The position numbers and the translations under genes are program-made. Positions 1 through 14,425 of a stretch of 64,000 nucleotides of DNA are shown here, piece by piece (position 1 is the first letter of the stretch; every line of letters begins with the position of its first letter). A model generated the notes under the pieces. The model made no database searches. It had not been told where the DNA came from and saw only the letters and a program-made list of their open reading frames with translations. The DNA is from Hydractinia symbiolongicarpus (taxonomy: Eukaryota > Cnidaria > Hydrozoa > Anthoathecata > Hydractiniidae), in NCBI RefSeq assembly GCF_029227915.1, contig NC_079884.1, positions 17,424,001-17,488,000 on the forward strand. Reading direction: 5' to 3'.

Positions 1-99
1 CATGTAGTTGGCGGTTATATAACGCCATGGAGCAATGGAAAACGACTTGGGACGTCGTAGTTCATTGAGAATGGATGGACTAGACCAATGGTAAAATCC

Positions 100-2450
100 G
101 CAGACACGTGCAGTCACGTGAATTACATGTAAGGCCATTATTAGGCAGCGAAAGGTCATAAAACATCCTTTAGAGACGGGTACATGTAGTTGGCGGTTAT
201 ATAACGCCATGGAGCAATGGAAAACGACTTGGGACGTCGTAGTTCATTGAGAATGGATGGACTAGACCAATGGTAAAATCCGCAGACACGTGCAGTCACG
301 TGAATTACATTTAAGGCCATTATTAGGCAGCGAAAGGTCATAAAACATCCTTTAGAGACGGGTACATGTAGTTGGCGGTTATAATACGCCATGGTGCAAT
401 GGAAAACGAATTGGGACGTCGTAGTCCATTGAGAGTGGAAGGACTAGACCAATGGTAACCTCCGCAGACGCGTGAAACCACGTGATTTACGTCTAACGCT
501 CTTATTACGCGGTTAAAAGCCATGTTACAGTCTTTATGAACCTGTACGAGTATTTGACGGTGTTATAAGGCCATGGAGCATTGGAAAACGACCTGAGACG
601 TAAGAGTCCATTGAGAGTGGAAGGTCTAGACCAATGGTAACCTGTGGAGACAGGTGGAACCACGTGAGTTACGTGTAAGGCCTTTATTAGGCACTTAATA
701 GCCATGTTACAGTCTTTATAGCCCTGAACATGTACGGTGTTATAACGCCATGGTGTAATGGCAAAGGAATTAGGCGGTATAGTCGAATAAGAGTGAAAGG
801 GCTAGACCAATGGTAACCCCCGCAGTCACGTGGAACCACGTAATTTACGTGTAAGGCCTTTATTACGCGGTTAAAAGACATATTACTGCCTCTATAGACC
901 TGTACGAGTATTTCACGAAGTTATAAGGCCATGGAGCAATGGAAAACGACTTGAGACCTCGTAGTCCATTGAAGGTTAAAGGACTAGACCAATGGTCAAA
1001 TGTGGAGACAGGTGGAACCACGTGATTTATGTGTAAGGCCTTTATTACGCGGTTAAAATCCAAGTTACAGTCTTTATAGACCTGTACGATTATTTCACGA
1101 AGTTATAAGGCCATGGAGCATTGCAAAACGACTTGGGACGTCATCGTTGAGTAAGAGTGGAAGGAATAGACTAATGGTAACCTCCGCAGACACGTGCAGT
1201 CACGTGAATTACATGTAAGGCCATTATTAGGCAGCGAAAGGTCATAAAACATCCTTTAGAGACGGGTACATGTAGTTGGCGGTTATATAACGCCATGGAG
1301 CAATGGAAAACGACTTGGGACGTCGTAGTTCATTGAGAATGGAAGGACTAGACCAATGGTAAAATCCGCAGACACGTGCAGTCACGTGAATTACATGTAA
1401 GGCCATTATTAGGCAGCGAAAGGTCATAAAACATCCTTTAGAGACGGGTACATGTAGTTGGCGGTTATATTACGCCATGGTGCAATGGAAAACGAATTGG
1501 GACGTCGTAGTCCATTGAGAGTGGAAGGACTAGACCAATGGTAACCTCCGCAGACACGTGAAACAACGTGATTTACGTCTAACGCTCTTATTACGCGGTT
1601 AAAAGCCATGTTACAGTCTTTATGAACCTGTACGAGTATTTGACGGTGTTATAAGGCCATGGAGCATTGGAAAACGACCTGAGACGTAAGAGTCCATTGA
1701 GAGTGGAAGGTCTAGACCAATGGTAACCTGTGGAGACAGGTGGAACCACGTGAGTTACGTGTAAGGCCTTTATTAGGCAGTTAATAGCCAAGTTACAGTC
1801 TTTATAGCCCTGAACATGTAGTTGACGGTGTTATAACGCCATGGTGTAATGGCAAAGGAATTAGGCGGTATAGTCGAATAAGAGTGAAAGGGCTAGACCA
1901 ATGGTAACCCCCGCAGTCACGTGGAACCACGTAATTTACGTGTAAGGCCTTTATTACGCGCTTAAAAGACATATTACTGCCTCTATAGACCTGTACGAGT
2001 ATTTCACGAAGTTATAAGGCCATGGAGCAATGGAAAACGACTTGAGACCTCGTAGTCCATTGAGGGTTAAAGGACTAGACCAATGGTAAAATGTGGAGAC
2101 AGGTGGAACCACGTGATTTATGTGTAAGGCCTTTATTACGCGGTTAAAATCCAAGTTACAGTCTTTATAGACCTGTACGATTATTTCACTAAGTTATAAG
2201 GCCATGGAGCATTGCAAAACGACTTGGGACGTCATCGTTGAGTAAGAGTGGAAGGAATAGACTAATGGTAACCTCCGCAGACACGTGCAGTCACGTGAAA
2301 TACATGTAAGGCCATTATTAGGCAGCGAAAGGTCATAAAACATCTTTTAGAGACGGGTACATGTAGTTGGCGGTTATATAACGCCATGGAGCAATGGAAA
2401 ACGACTTGGGACGTCGTAGTTCATTGAGAATGGAAGGACTAGACCAATGG
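100..2450. repeat. Higher-order repeat of six A monomers (~1,092 bp), two copies plus a partial third
   Basis: The monomer order at about 100-1,186 repeats at about 1,186-2,272, and a third copy starts near 2,272 and diverges near 2,450. Left-side landmarks are 1,086 bp apart while right-side landmarks are 1,091 bp apart. The difference comes from a short deletion in the first copy near 730, where catgta runs straight into cggtg and lacks the agttga present in the second copy. Confidence 0.8.
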
Positions 2451-5400
2451 TAACCTGTGGAGACAGGTGAAACCACGTGATTTACGTGTAAGGCCTTTAT
2501 TACGCAGTTAAAAGCCATGTTACAGTCTTTATAATCCCGTACGAGTTTTTGACTGTGTTATAAGGGCATGGAGCATTAGAAAACAACCTGAGTCATCATA
2601 GTCCTTTGAGAGTGGAAGGACTAGACCAATGGTAACCTGTGGAGACAGATGCAACAACGTGATTTACGTGTAAGGCCTTTATTAGGCAGTTAATAGCCAT
2701 GTTACAGTCTTTATAGCCCTGAACATGTAGTTGACGGTGTTATAACGCCATGGTGTAATGGCAAAGGAATTTGGCGGTATAGTCGAATAAGAGTGAAAGG
2801 GCTAGACCAATGGTAACCTCCGCAGTCACGTGGAACCATGTAATTTACGTGTAAGGCCTTTATTACGCGGTTAAAAGACATAATACAGCCTTTATAGACC
2901 TGTACGAGTATTTCGCGAAGTTATAAGGCCATGGAGCAACGGAAAACGACTTGAGACCTCGTAGTAGAGTGGAAGGACTAGACCAATGGTAACTTCCGCA
3001 GACACGTGAAACCACGTGATTTACGTCTAAGGCTCCTATTACGCGGTTAAAAGCCATGTTACAGTCTTTATGAACCTGTACGAGTATTTGACGGTGTTAT
3101 AAGGCCATGGAGCATTGGAAAACGACCTGAGACGTCGGAGTCCATTGAGAGTGGAAGGTCTAGACCAATGGTAACCTGTGGAGATCGTTGGAACCACGTG
3201 ATTTACGTCTAAGGCCTTTATTACGCGGTTAAAAGCCATATTACACCTTTTACAGACCTGTACGAGTATTTCACGAAGTTATAAGGCCATGACGCAATGG
3301 AAAACGAATTTGGACGTCATCGTTGAGTGAGTGGGGAAGGACTAGACCAATGCTAACCTCCGCAGACATGTGAAGCCCCGTTATTTACGTCTAAGGCTCT
3401 TATTACGCGGTTAAAAGCCATATTACAGCCTTTATAGACCTGTACGAGTATTTCATGAAGTTATAAGGCCATGGAGCAATGCAAAACGACTTGGGACGTC
3501 GTAGTCTATTGAAAGTGGAAGGACTAGACCAATGGTAACTTCCGCAGACACGTGAAACAACGTGATTTACGTCTAAGGCTCTTATTACGCGGTTAAAAGC
3601 CATGTTACAGTCTTTATGAACCTCTACGAGTACTTGACGGTGTTTTAAGGCAATGGAGCATTGCAAAACGACTTGGGACGTCGTAGCCCATTGAGAGTGG
3701 AAGGACTACACCAATGGTAAAATCCGCAGACACGTGCAGTCACGTGAATTACATGTAAGGCCATTATTAGGCAGCGAAAGGTCATAAAACATCCTTTAGA
3801 GACGGGTACATGTAGTTGGCGGTTATATTACGCCATGGTGCAATGGAAAACGAATTGAGACGTCATAGTTGAGTGAGTGGGGAAGGACTAGACCAATGCT
3901 AACCTCCGCAGACACGTGAAGCCCCGTTATTTACGTCTAAGGCTCTTATTACGCGGTTAAAAGCCATATTACAGTCTTTATGAACCTCTACGAGTACTTG
4001 ACGGTGTTATAAGGACATGGAGCATTGGAAAACGACCTGAGACGTCGGAGTCCATTGAGAGTGACAGGTCTAGACCGATGGTAAAATGTGGAGACAGGTG
4101 GAACCACGTGATTTATGTGTAAGGCCTTTATTACGCGGTTAAAAGCCATGTTACAGTCTTTATGAACCTCTACGAGTACTTGACGGTGTTTTAAGGCAAT
4201 GGAGCATTGCAAAGCAACTTGGGACGTCGTAGCTCATTAAGAGTGGAAGGACTACACCAATGGTAACCTCCGCAGTCACGTGGAACCACGTAATTTACGT
4301 GTAAGGCCTTTATTACGCGGTTAAAAGCCATATTACAGCCTTTATAGACCTGTACGAGTATTTCACGAAGTTATAAGACCATGGAGCAATGTAAAACGAC
4401 TTGGGATGTCGTAGTCCATTGAGAGTGGAAGGACTAGACCAATGGTAACCTCCGCAGACACGTGAAACCCCGTTATTTACGTCTAAGGCTCTTATTACGC
4501 GGTTAAAAGCCATGTTACAGTCTTTATAGTCCCTTACGAATATTTGACAGTTTTATAAGGGCATGGAGCATTGGAAAACAACCTGAGTCATCATAGTCCT
4601 TTGAGAGTGGACTGACTAGACCAATGGTAACCTGTGGAGACAGGTGGAACAACGTGATTTACGTGTAAGGCCTTTATTAGGCAGTTAATAGCCATGTTAC
4701 AGTCTTTATAGCCCTGAACATGTAGTTGACGGTGTTATAACGCCATGGTGTAATGGCAAACGAATTAGGCGGTATAGTCGAATAAGAGTGAAAGGGCTAG
4801 ACCAATGGTAACCTCCGCAGTCACGTGGAACCACGTAATTGACGTCTAAGGCCTTTATTACGCGGTTAAAAGCCATGTTACAGTCCTTATGAACCTGTAC
4901 GAGTATTTGACGGTGTTATAAGGCCATGGAGCATTGGAAAACGACCTGAGACGTCGGAGTCCATTGAGAGTGGAAGGTCTAGACCAATGGTAACCTGTGG
5001 AGACAGGTGGAACCACGTGATTTACGTGTAAGGCCTTTATTACGCAGTTAAAAGACACATTACAGCCTTTATAGACCTGTACGAGTATTTCACGAAGTTA
5101 TAAGGCCATGGAGCATTGCAAAACTACTTGGGACGTCATCGTTGAGTAAGAGTGGAAGGACTAGACCAATGGTAACCTCCGTAGACACGTGAAACCCCGT
5201 TATTTACGTCTAAGGCTCTTATTACGCGGTTAAAAGCCATATTACAGCCTTTATAGACCTGTACGAGTATTTCACGAAGTTATAAGACCATGGAGCAATG
5301 TAAAACGACTTGGGATGTCGTAGTCCATTGAGAGTGGAAGGACTAGACCAATGGTAACCTCCGCAGACACGTGAAACCCCGTTATTTACGTCTAAGGCTC

Positions 5401-5767
5401 TTATTACGCGGTTAAAAGCCATGTTACAGTCTTTATGAACCTCTACGAGTACTTGACGGTGTTTTAAGGCAATGGAGCATTGCAAAACAACTTGGGACGT
5501 CGTAGCCCATTGAGAGTGGAAGGACTACACCAATGGTAAAATCCGCCGACACGTGCAGTCACGTGTATTACATGTAAGGCCATTATCAGGCAGCGAAAGG
5601 TCATAAAACATCCTTTAGAGACGGGTACATGTAGTTGGCGGTTATATAACGCCATGGTGCAATGGAAAACGAATTGGGACGTCATAGTCGAGTAAGAGTG
5701 GAAGGACTAGACCAATGGTAACCTCCGCAGACACGTGAAACCCCGTTATTTACGTCTAAGGCTCTTA

Positions 5768-8700
5768 TTACGCGGTTAAAAGCCATGTTACAGTCTTTAT
5801 GAACATGTACGAGTATTTGACGGTGTTATAAGGCCATGGAGCATTGGAAAACGACCTGAGACGTCGGAGTCCATTGAGAGTGGAAGGTCTAGACCAATGG
5901 TAGCCTGTGGAGACAGGTGGAACAACGTGATTTACGTGTAAGGCCTTTATTAGGCAGTTAATAGCCATGTTACAGTCTTTATAGCACTGAACATGTAGTT
6001 GACGGTGTTATAACGCCATGGTGTAATGGCAAACGAATTAGGCGGTATAGTCGAATAAGAGTGAAAGGGCTAGACCAATGGTAACCTCCGCAGTCGCGTG
6101 GAACCACGTAATTTACGTGTAAGGCCTTTATTACGCGGTTAAAAGACATACTACAGCCTTTATAGACCTGTACGAGTATTTCACGAAGTTATAAGGCCAT
6201 GGAGCAATGGAAAATGACTTGAGACTTCGTAGTCCATTGAGGGTTAAAGGACTAGACCAATGGTAAAATGTGGAGACAGGTGGAACCACGTGATTTATGT
6301 GTAAGGCCTTTATTACGCTGGTAAAAGCCATGTTACAGTCTTTATAGACCTGTACGATTATTTCACGAAGTTATAAGGCCATGGAGCATTGCAAAACTAC
6401 TTGGGACGTCATCGTTGAGTAAGAGTGGAAGGACTAGACCAATGGTAACCTCCGCAGACACGTAAAACCCCGTTATTTACGTCTAAGGCTCTTATTACGC
6501 GGTTAAAAGCCATATTACAGCCTTTATAGACCTGTACGAGTATTTCACGAAGTTATAAGGCCATGGAGCAATGGAAAACGACTTGGGACGTCGTAGTCCA
6601 TTGAGAGTGGAAGGATTAGACCAATGGTAACCTCCGCAGACACGTGAAACCCCGTTACTTACGTCTAAGGCTCTTATTACGCGGTTAAAAGCCATGTTTC
6701 AATCTTTATGAACCTCTACGAGTACTTGACGGTGTTTTAAGGCAATGGAGCATTGCCAAACAACTTGGGACGTCGTAACCCATTGAGAGTGGAAGGACTA
6801 CACCAATGGTAAAATCCGCAGACACGTGCAGTCACGTGAATTACATGTAAGGCCATTATTAGGCAGCGAAAGGTCATAAAACATCCTTTAGAGACGGGTA
6901 CATGTAGTTGGCGGTTATATTACGCCATGGTGCAATGGAAAACGAATTGGGACGTCATAGTCAAGTAAGAGTGGAAGGACTAGACCAATGGTTACCTCCG
7001 CAGACACGTGAAACCACGTGATTTACCTCTAAGGCCCTTATTACGCGGTTAAAAGCCATGTTACAGTCTTTATGAACCTGTACGAGTATTTGACGGTGTT
7101 ATAAGGCCATGGAGCATTGGAAAACGACCTGAGACGTCGGAGTCCATTGAGAGTGGAAGGTCTAGACCAATGGTAACCTGTGGAGATCGTTGGAACCACG
7201 TGATTTACGTGTAAGGCCTTTATTACGCTGTTAAAAGCCATGTTACAGTCTTTATAGTCCCGCGCGAGTTTTTGACAGTGTTATAAGGGCATGGAGCATT
7301 GGAAAACAACTTGAGTCATCATAGTCCTTCGAGAGTGGACGGACTAGACCAATGGTAACCTGTGGAGACAGGTGGAACAACGTGATTTACGTGTAAGGTC
7401 TTTATTAGGCAGTTAATAGCCATGTTACAGTCTTTATAGCCCTAAACATGTAGTTGACGGTGCTATAACGCCATGGTGTAATGGCAAACGAATTAGGCGG
7501 TATATTCGAATAAGAGTGAAAGGGCTAGACCAATGGTAACCTCCGCAGTCACGTGGAACCACGTAATTTACGTGTAAGGCCTTTATTACGCGGTTAAAAG
7601 ACATATTACAGCCTTTATGAACCTGTACGAGTATTTGACGGTGTTATAAGGCCATGGAGCATTGGAAAACGACCTGAGACGTCGGAGTTCATTGAGAGTG
7701 GAAGGTCTAGACCAATGGTAACCTGTGGAGACAGGTGGAACCACGTGATTCACGTGTAATGCCTTTATTACGCAGTTAAAAGCCATGTTACAGTCTTTAT
7801 AGACCCGTACGAGTTTTTGACAGTGTTATAAGGGCATGGAGCATTGGAAATCAACCTGAGTCATCATAGTCCTTTGAAAGTGGACGGACTAGACCAATGG
7901 TAACCTGTGGAGACAGGTGGAACAACGTGATTTACGAGTAAGGCCTTTATTAGGCAGTTAATAGCCTTGTTACAGTCTTTATAGCCCTGAACATGTAGTT
8001 GACGGTGTTATAACGCCATGGTGTAATGGCAAACGAATTAGGCGGTATAGTCAAATAAGAGTGAAAGGGCTAGACCAATGGTAACCTCTGCAGTCACGTG
8101 GAACTACGTAATTTACGTGTAAGGCCTTTATTACGCGGTTAAAAGACATATTACAGTCTTTATAGACCTGTACGAGTATTTCACGAAGTTATAAGGCCAT
8201 GGAGCAATGGAAAATGACTTGAGAACTAGTAGTCCATTGAGAGTGGAAGGACTAGACCAATGGTAACTTCCGCAGACACGTGAAACCACGTGACTTACGT
8301 CTAAGGCTCTTATTACGCGGTCAAAAGCTATGTTACAGTCTTTATGAACCTCTACGAGTACTTGACGGTGTTTTAAGGCAATGGAGCATTGCAAAACAAC
8401 TTGGGACGTCGTAGCCCATTGAGAGTGGAAGGACTACACCAATGGTAAAATCCGCCGACACGTGCAGTCACGTGTATTACATGTAAGGCCATTATCAGGC
8501 AGCGAAAGGTCATAAAACATCCTTTAGAGACGCGTACATGTAGTTGGCGGTTATATAACGCCATGGTGCAATGGAAAACGAATTGGGACGTCATAGTCGA
8601 GTAAGAGTGGAAGGACTAGACCACTGGTTACCTCCGCAGACACGTGAAACCACGTGATTTACGTCTAAAGCTCTAATTACGCTGTTAAAGGCCATGTTAC

Positions 8701-11700
8701 AGTCTTTATGAACATGTACGAGTATTTGACGGTGTTATAAGGCCATGGAGCATTGTAAAAAACGACCTGAGACGTCGGAGTCTATTGAGAGTGGAAGGAC
8801 TAGACCAATGGTTACCTCCGCAGACACGTGAAACCACGTGATTTACGTCTAAGGCCCTTATTACGCGGTTAAAAGCCATGTTACAGTCTTTATGAACCTG
8901 TACGAGTATTTGACGGTGTTATAAGGCCATGGAGCATTGGAAAACGACCTGAGACGTCGGAGTCCATTGAGAGTGGAAGGTCTAGACCAATGGTAGCCTG
9001 TGGAGACAGGTGGAACAACGTGATTTACGTGTAAGGCCTTTATTAGGCAGTTAATAGCCATGTTACAGTCTTTATAGCACTGAACATGTAGTTGACGGTG
9101 TTATAACGCCATGGTGTAATGGCAAACGAATTAGGCGGTATAGTCGAATAAGAGTGAAAGGGCTAGACCAATGGTAACCTCCGCAGTCGCGTGGAACCAC
9201 GTAATTTACGTGTAAGGCCTTTATTACGCGGTTAAAAGACATACTACAGCCTTTATAGACCTGTACGAGTATTTCACGAAGTTATAAGGCCATGGAGCAA
9301 TGGAAAATGACTTGAGACTTCGTAGTCCATTGAGGGTTAAAGGACTAGACCAATGGTAAAATGTGGAGACAGGTGGAACCACGTGATTTATGTGTAAGGC
9401 CTTTATTACGCTGGTAAAAGCCATGTTACAGTCTTTATAGACATGTACGATTATTTCACGTGGTTATAAGGCCATGGAGCATTGCAAAACTACTTGGGAC
9501 GTCATCGTTGAGTAAGAGTGGAAGGACTAGACCAATAGTAACCTCCGCAGACACGTAAAACCCCGTTATTCACGTCTAAGGCTCTTATTACGCGGTTAAA
9601 AGCCATATTACAGCCTTTATAGACCTGTACAAGTATTTCACGAAGTTATAAGGCCATGGAGCAATGGAAAACGACTTGGGACGTCGTAGTCCATTGAGAG
9701 TGGAAGGATTAGACCAATGGTAACCTCTGCAGACACGTGAAACCCCGTTACTTACGTCTAAGGCTCTTATTACGCGGTTAAAAGCCATGTTTCAATCTTT
9801 ATGAACCTCTACGAGTACTTGACGGTGTTTTAAGGCAATGGAGCATTGCCAAACAACTTGGGACGTCGTAACCCATTGAGAGTGGAAGGACTACACCAAT
9901 GGTAAAATCCGCAGACACGTGGAGTCACGTGAATTACATGTAAGGCCATTATTAGGCAGCGAAAGGTCATAAAACATCCTTTAGAGACGGGTACATGTAG
10001 TTGGCGGTTATATTACGCCATGGTGCAATGGAAAACGAATTGGGACGTCATAGTCGAGTAAGAGTGGAAGGACTAGACCAATGGTTACCTCCGCAGAAAC
10101 GTGAAACCACGTGATTTACCTCTAAGGCCCTTATTACGCGGTTAAAAGCCATGTTACAGTCTTTATGAACCTGTACGAGTATTTGACGGTGTTATAAGGC
10201 CATGGAGCATTGGAAAACGACCTGAGACGTCGGAGTCCATTGAGAGTGGAAGGTCTAGACCAATGGTAACCTGTGGAGATCGTTGGAACCACGTGATTTA
10301 CGTGTAAGGCCTTTATTACGCGGTTAAAAGCTATGTTACAGTCTCTATGAACCTCTACGAGTACTTGACGGTGTTTTAAGGCAATGGAGCATTGCAAAAC
10401 AATTGGGACGTCGTAGCCCATTGAAAGTGGAAGGTCTAGACCAATGGTAACCTGTGGAGACAGGTGGAACCACGTGATTTACGTGTAAGGCCTTTATTAC
10501 GCAGTTAAAAGACATATTACAGCCTTTATAGACCTGTACGAGTATTTCACGAAGTTATAAGGCCATGGAGCATTGCAAAACTACTTGGGACGTCATCGTT
10601 GAGTAAGAGTGGAAGGACTAGACCAATGGTAACCTCCGCAGACACGTGAAACCCCGTTATTTACGTCTAAGGCTCTTATTACGCGGTTAAAAGCCATATT
10701 ACAGCCTTTATAGACGTGTACGAGTATTTCACGAAGTTATAAGACCATGGAGCAATGTAAAACGACTTGGGATGTCGTAGTCCATTGAGAGTGGAAGGAC
10801 TAGACCAATGGTAACCTCCGCAGACACGTGAAACCCCGTTATTTACGTCTAAGGCTCTTATTACGCGGTTAAAAGCCATGTTACAGTCTTTATGAACCTC
10901 TACGAGTACTTGACGGTGTTTTAAGGCAATGGAGCATTGCAAAACAACTTGGGACGTCGTAACCCATTGAGAGTGGAAGGACTACACCAATGGTAAAATC
11001 CGCAGACACGTGCAGTCACGTGAATTACATGTAAGGCCATTATTAGGCAGCGAAAGCTCATAAAACTTCCTTTAGAGACGGGTACATGTAGTTGGCGGTT
11101 ATATAACGCCATGGTGCAATGGAAAACGAATTGGGACGTCATAGTCGAGTAAGAGTGGAAGGACTAGACCAATGGTTACCTCCGCAGACACGTGAAACCA
11201 CGTGATTTACGTCTAAGGCCTTTATTACGCGGTTAAAAGCCATGTTACAGTCCTTATGAACCTGTACGAGTATTTGACGGTGTTATAAGGCCATGGAGCA
11301 TTGGAAAACGACCTGAGACGTCGGAGTCCATTGAGAGTGGAAGGTCTAGACCAATGGTAACCTGTGGAGATCGTTGGAACCACGTGATTTACGTGTAAGG
11401 CCTTTATTACGCTGTTAAAAGCCATGTTACAGTCTTTATAGTCCTGCACGAGTTTTTGACAGTGTTATAAGGGCATGGAGCATTGGAAAACAACTTGAGT
11501 CATCATAGTCCTTTGAGAGTGGACGGACTAGACCAATGGTAACCTGTGGAGACAGGTGGAACAACGTGATTTACGTGTAAGGCCTTTATTAGGCAGTTAA
11601 TAGCCATGTTACAGTCTTTATAGCACTGAACATGTAGTTGACGGTGTTATAACGCCATGGTGTAATGGCAAACGAATTAGGCGGTATAGTCGAATAAGAG

Positions 11701-12680
11701 TGAAAGGGCTAGACCAATGGTAACCTCCGCAGTCGCGTGGAACCACGTAATTTACGTGTAAGGCCTTTATTACGCGGTTAAAAGACATACTACAGCCTTT
11801 ATAGACCTGTACGAGTATTTCACGAAGTTATAAGGCCATGGAGCAATGGAAAATGACTTGAGACTTCGTAGTCCATTGAGGGTTAAAGGACTAGACCAAT
11901 GGTAAAATGTGGAGACAGGTGGAACCACGTGATTTATGTGTAAGGCCTTTATTACGCTGGTAAAAGCCATGTTACAGTCTTTATAGACCTGTACGATTAT
12001 TTCACGAAGTTATAAGGCCATGGAGCATTGCAAAACTACTTGGGACGTCATCGTTGAGTAAGAGTGGAAGGACTAGACCAATGGTAACCTCCGCAGACAC
12101 GTAAAACCCCGTTATTTACGTCTAAGGCTCTTATTACGCGGTTAAAAGCCATATTACAGCCTTTATAGACCTGTACGAGTATTTCACGAAGTTATAAGGC
12201 CATGGAGCAATGGAAAACGACTTGGGACGTCGTAGTCCATTGAGAGTGGAAGGATTAGACCAATGGTAACCTCCGCAGACACGTGAAACCCCGTTACTTA
12301 CGTCTAAGGCTCTTATTACGCGGTTAAAAGCCATGTTTCAATCTTTATGAACCTCTACGAGTACTTGACGGTGTTTTAAGGCAATGGAGCATTGCCAAAC
12401 AACTTGGGACGTCGTAACCCATTGAGAGTGGAAGGACTACACCAATGGTAAAATCCGCAGACACGTGCAGTCACGTGAATTACATGTAAGGCCATTATTA
12501 GGCAGCGAAAGGTCATAAAGCATCCTTTAGAGACGGGTACATGTAGTTGGCGGTTATATTACGCCATGGTGCAATGGAAAACGAATTGGGACGTCATAGT
12601 CGAGTAAGAGTGGAAGGACTAGACCAATGGTTACCTCCGCAGACACGTGAAACCACGTGATTTACCTCTAAGGCCCTTAT
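5768..12680. repeat. Recurring multi-monomer block in family A (spacing 3,093 and 2,546 bp)
   Basis: A run of monomers at about 5,768-7,240 recurs at 8,861-10,330 (offset 3,093 bp). The part from 6,131 to about 7,000 recurs again from 11,770 (offset from 9,224 is 2,546 bp). The copies share private variants such as gggttaaaggactagacc followed by ttacgctggtaaaagcc. Other shared landmarks recur at 13-17 monomer spacing up to 17,157. This points to repeated unequal exchange producing higher-order units of variable length. Confidence 0.75.
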
Positions 12681-14374
12681 TTCGCGTTTAAAAGCCATGT
12701 TACAGTCTTTATGAACCTGTACGAGTATTTGACGGTGTTATAAGGCCATGGAGCATTGGAAAACGACCTGAGACGTCGGAGTCCATTGAGAGTGGAAGGT
12801 CTGGACCAATGGTAACCTGTGGAGACAGGTGGAACAACGTGATTTACGTGTAAGGGGTTTATTAGGCAGTTAATAGCCATGTTACAGTCTTTATAGCCCT
12901 AAACATGTAGTTGACGGTGCTATAACGCCATGGTGTAATGGCAAACGAATTAGGCGGTATATTCGAATAAGAGTGAAAGGGCTAGACCAATGGTAACCTC
13001 CGCAGTCACGTGGAACCACGTAATTTACGTCTAAGGCTCTTATTACGCGGTTAAAAGCCATATTACAGCCTTTATAGACTTGTACGAGTCTTTTACGAAG
13101 TTATAAGGCAATGGAGCAATGGAAAACGACTTGGGAAGTCGTAGTCCATTGAGAGTGGAAGGACTAGACCAATGGTAACTTCTGCAGACACGTGAAACCA
13201 CGTGACTTACGTCTAAGGCTCTTATTACGCGGTCAAAAGCTATGTTACAGTCTTTATGAACCTCTACGAGTACTTGACGGTGTTTTAATGCAATGGAGCA
13301 TTGCAAAACAACTTGGGACGTCGCAGCCCATTGAGAGTGGAAGGACTACACCAATGGTAAAATCCGCCGACACGTGCAGTCACGTGTATTACATGTAAGG
13401 CCATTATTAGGCAGCGAAAGGTCATAAAACATCCTTTAGAGACGGGTACATGTAGTTGGCGGTTATATAACGCCATGGTGCAATGGAAAACGAAATGGGA
13501 CGTCATAGTCGAGTAAGAGTGGAAGGACTAGACCAATGGTTACATCCGCAGACACGTGAAACCACGTGATTTACGTCTAAAGCTCTAATTACGCGGTTAA
13601 AGGCCATGTTACAGTCTTTATGAACATGTACGAGTATTTGACGGTGTTATAAGGCCATGGAGCATTGGAAAACGACCTGAGACGTCGGAGTCCATTGAGA
13701 GTGGAAGGTCTAGACCAATGGTAACCTGTTGAGACAGGTGGAACCACGTGATTCACGTGTAATGCCTTTATTACGCAGTTAAAAGCCATGTTACAGTCTT
13801 TATAGACCCGTACGAGTTTTTGACAGTGTTATAAGGGCATGGAGCATTGGAAAACAACCTGAGTCATCATAGTCCTTTGAAAGTGGACGGACTAGACCGA
13901 TGGTAACCTGTGGAGACAGGTGGAACAACGTGATTTACGAGTAAGGCCTTTATTAGGCAGTTAATAGCCTTGTTACAGTCTTTATAGCCCTGAACATGTA
14001 GTTGACGGTGTTATAACGCCATGGTGTAATGGCAAACGAATTAGGCGGTATAGTCGAATAAGAGTGAAAGGGCTAGACCAATGGTAACCTCCGCAGTCAC
14101 GTGAAACTACGTAATTTACGTGTAAGGCCTTTATTACGCGGTTAAAAGACATATTACAGTCTTTATAGACCTGTACGAGTATTTCACGAAGTTATAAGGC
14201 CATGGAGCAATGGAAAATGACTTGAGAACTCGTAGTCCATTGAGGGTTAAAGGATTAGACCAATGGTAAAATGTGGAGACAGGTGGAACCTCGTGATTTA
14301 TGTGTAAGGCCTTTATTACGCTGGTAAAAGCCATGTTACAGTCTTTATAGACCTGTACGATTATTTCACGAAGT

Positions 14375-14425
14375 TATAAGGACATGGAGCATTGCAAAAC
14401 GACATGGAAAACGACTTGGGACGTC
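14375..14425. repeat. Off-register monomer with an 11-bp extra segment
   Basis: Here gcattgcaaaacgac is followed by atggaaaacgacttggg. Two alternative monomer versions of the same stretch are joined with 11 extra bases. The spacing between matching landmarks on either side (13,285 to 14,570) is 1,285 bp, that is seven monomers plus 11 bp. Confidence 0.6.
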
